From: Lachnospiraceae bacterium
GTDB taxonomy: Bacteria > Bacillota > Clostridia > Lachnospirales > Lachnospiraceae
Length of the DNA stretch: 5,723 nt
Reading direction: 5' to 3'
Assembly: GCA_017476305.1 (NCBI GenBank)
Contig: JAFVAA010000338.1
Coordinates: forward strand, 1 to 5,723
The translations under genes were made by a program, and so were the position numbers. The notes beneath the pieces were generated by a model, which saw nothing but the letters and a program-made list of their open reading frames with translations, did not search any database and had not been told where the DNA came from. Shown here piece by piece: positions 5,648 through 5,723 of this stretch (positions within the stretch are counted from its first letter, which is position 1; each line of letters starts with the position of its first letter).

Positions 5648-5708
5648 CACTTTTTCAAAGTGTAATAACCCACTATTACACTTTCATCCATACTGGCTGC
5701 AAAGTGCC
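5647..5708. repeat. Outer inverted repeat GGCACTTT/AAAGTGCC around oriT
   Basis: GGCACTTT (5647-5654) and its exact complement AAAGTGCC (5701-5708) flank the 11-bp oriT inverted repeat. The left copy can alternatively pair over 6 bases with the neighbouring AAAGTG at 5657-5662, so two exclusive structures are possible. Nested inverted repeats of this kind are usual in relaxase recognition regions. Confidence 0.5.
5657..5684 (-). other. oriT: Putative origin of transfer (MobV-type oriT) with nick site
   Basis: AAAGTGTAATA (5657-5667) and TATTACACTTT (5674-5684) form a perfect 11-bp inverted repeat with a 6-base loop. On the minus strand the loop region reads TAGTGGG-TTA (5675-5666). The reported nic of pMV158, the model MobV plasmid, is TAGTGTG/TTA in the same kind of stem-loop, so the cut is predicted between 5669 and 5668 on the minus strand. 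The region lies just upstream of the relaxase gene, as in pMV158. A relaxase promoter probably overlaps this area, but I see only poor hexamers (TTGCAG, then TAATAG 18 bases on). Confidence 0.62.
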
Positions 5709-5723
5709 GTGGGCTCTCCGAGG

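Larger units (their letters stand above)
2649..5723 (-). mobile_element. One end of an integrative mobilizable/conjugative element (partial)
   Basis: From the junction in the macro-domain stub to the window's right edge, every gene belongs to a mobility module: putative oriT, MobV relaxase, excisionase and Tn1549-like integrase, all on the minus strand. The integrase is the last gene and its 3' end lies about 100 bases from the junction, the usual place for integrase at an element end. The base composition is clearly more GC-rich than the operon to the left. The other end, any coupling protein or type IV secretion genes and any cargo lie outside the window, so a self-transmissible ICE cannot be told from a mobilizable IME. 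A MobV relaxase and oriT without visible secretion genes fits an IME or a composite island. Confidence 0.88.

Noticed and set aside
5447..5650. - strand 67-codon frame upstream of and over the relaxase start
   Set aside because: It overlaps the relaxase N-terminus in another frame, has no matching domain, and the relaxase start has the good ribosome binding site.

Overview
The window suggests a low- to mid-GC Bacillota genome, most likely an anaerobic gut Clostridia lineage such as Lachnospiraceae. The reasons are the AT-rich left half, strong GGAGG-type ribosome binding sites, and an integrase/excisionase pair of the Tn916/Tn1549 kind next to a Pre/Mob relaxase. The organism call is inference from style; no species is named.

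The window has two parts that meet at about 2644-2657. The left part (1-2653, + strand, visibly AT-rich) looks like a chromosomal operon: the 3' end of a zinc-ribbon protein, an endonuclease/exonuclease/phosphatase-fold (EEP) hydrolase, a DUF6994-like protein, a HAD-fold 5'(3')-deoxyribonucleotidase-like phosphatase and a DUF1810 protein. It ends in a 13-codon stub with its own ribosome binding site. The stub peptide, MPFSIVRNDITKI, reads like the first residues of a macro-domain (ADP-ribose binding/hydrolysing) protein, and similarity stops there. The simplest reading is that the element to the right inserted into codons 12-13 of a macro-domain gene.

The right part (about 2649 to beyond 5723, genes on the - strand, higher GC) is one end of an integrative mobilizable or conjugative element. 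In transcription order it holds a putative oriT (5657-5684) with a MobV-like nick sequence, a MobV/Pre relaxase (4305-5594), a small winged-helix excisionase (4069-4290) and a Tn1549-like tyrosine integrase (2753-3940). The integrase reads outward toward the insertion junction. Tandem GCACCAAT repeats next to the junction look like integrase arm-binding sites. The same word forms a perfect 14-bp palindrome (4037-4050) just upstream of a good extended -10 promoter for the integrase.

The genes of the right part form a working module: relaxase and oriT for nicking and transfer, Xis and Int for excision and integration. Control of int looks unusual. Its ribosome binding site lies in the 3' arm of a hairpin, and a possible 18-codon leader ORF runs through that hairpin and overlaps the int start. 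No complete new system is evident. The most notable items are this int leader, the putative oriT, the shared repeat/palindrome word and the interrupted macro-domain gene at the end of a nucleotide-metabolism-like operon. The longest stretch without a complete gene is about 170 bases (2583-2752), and it is described by the features there.
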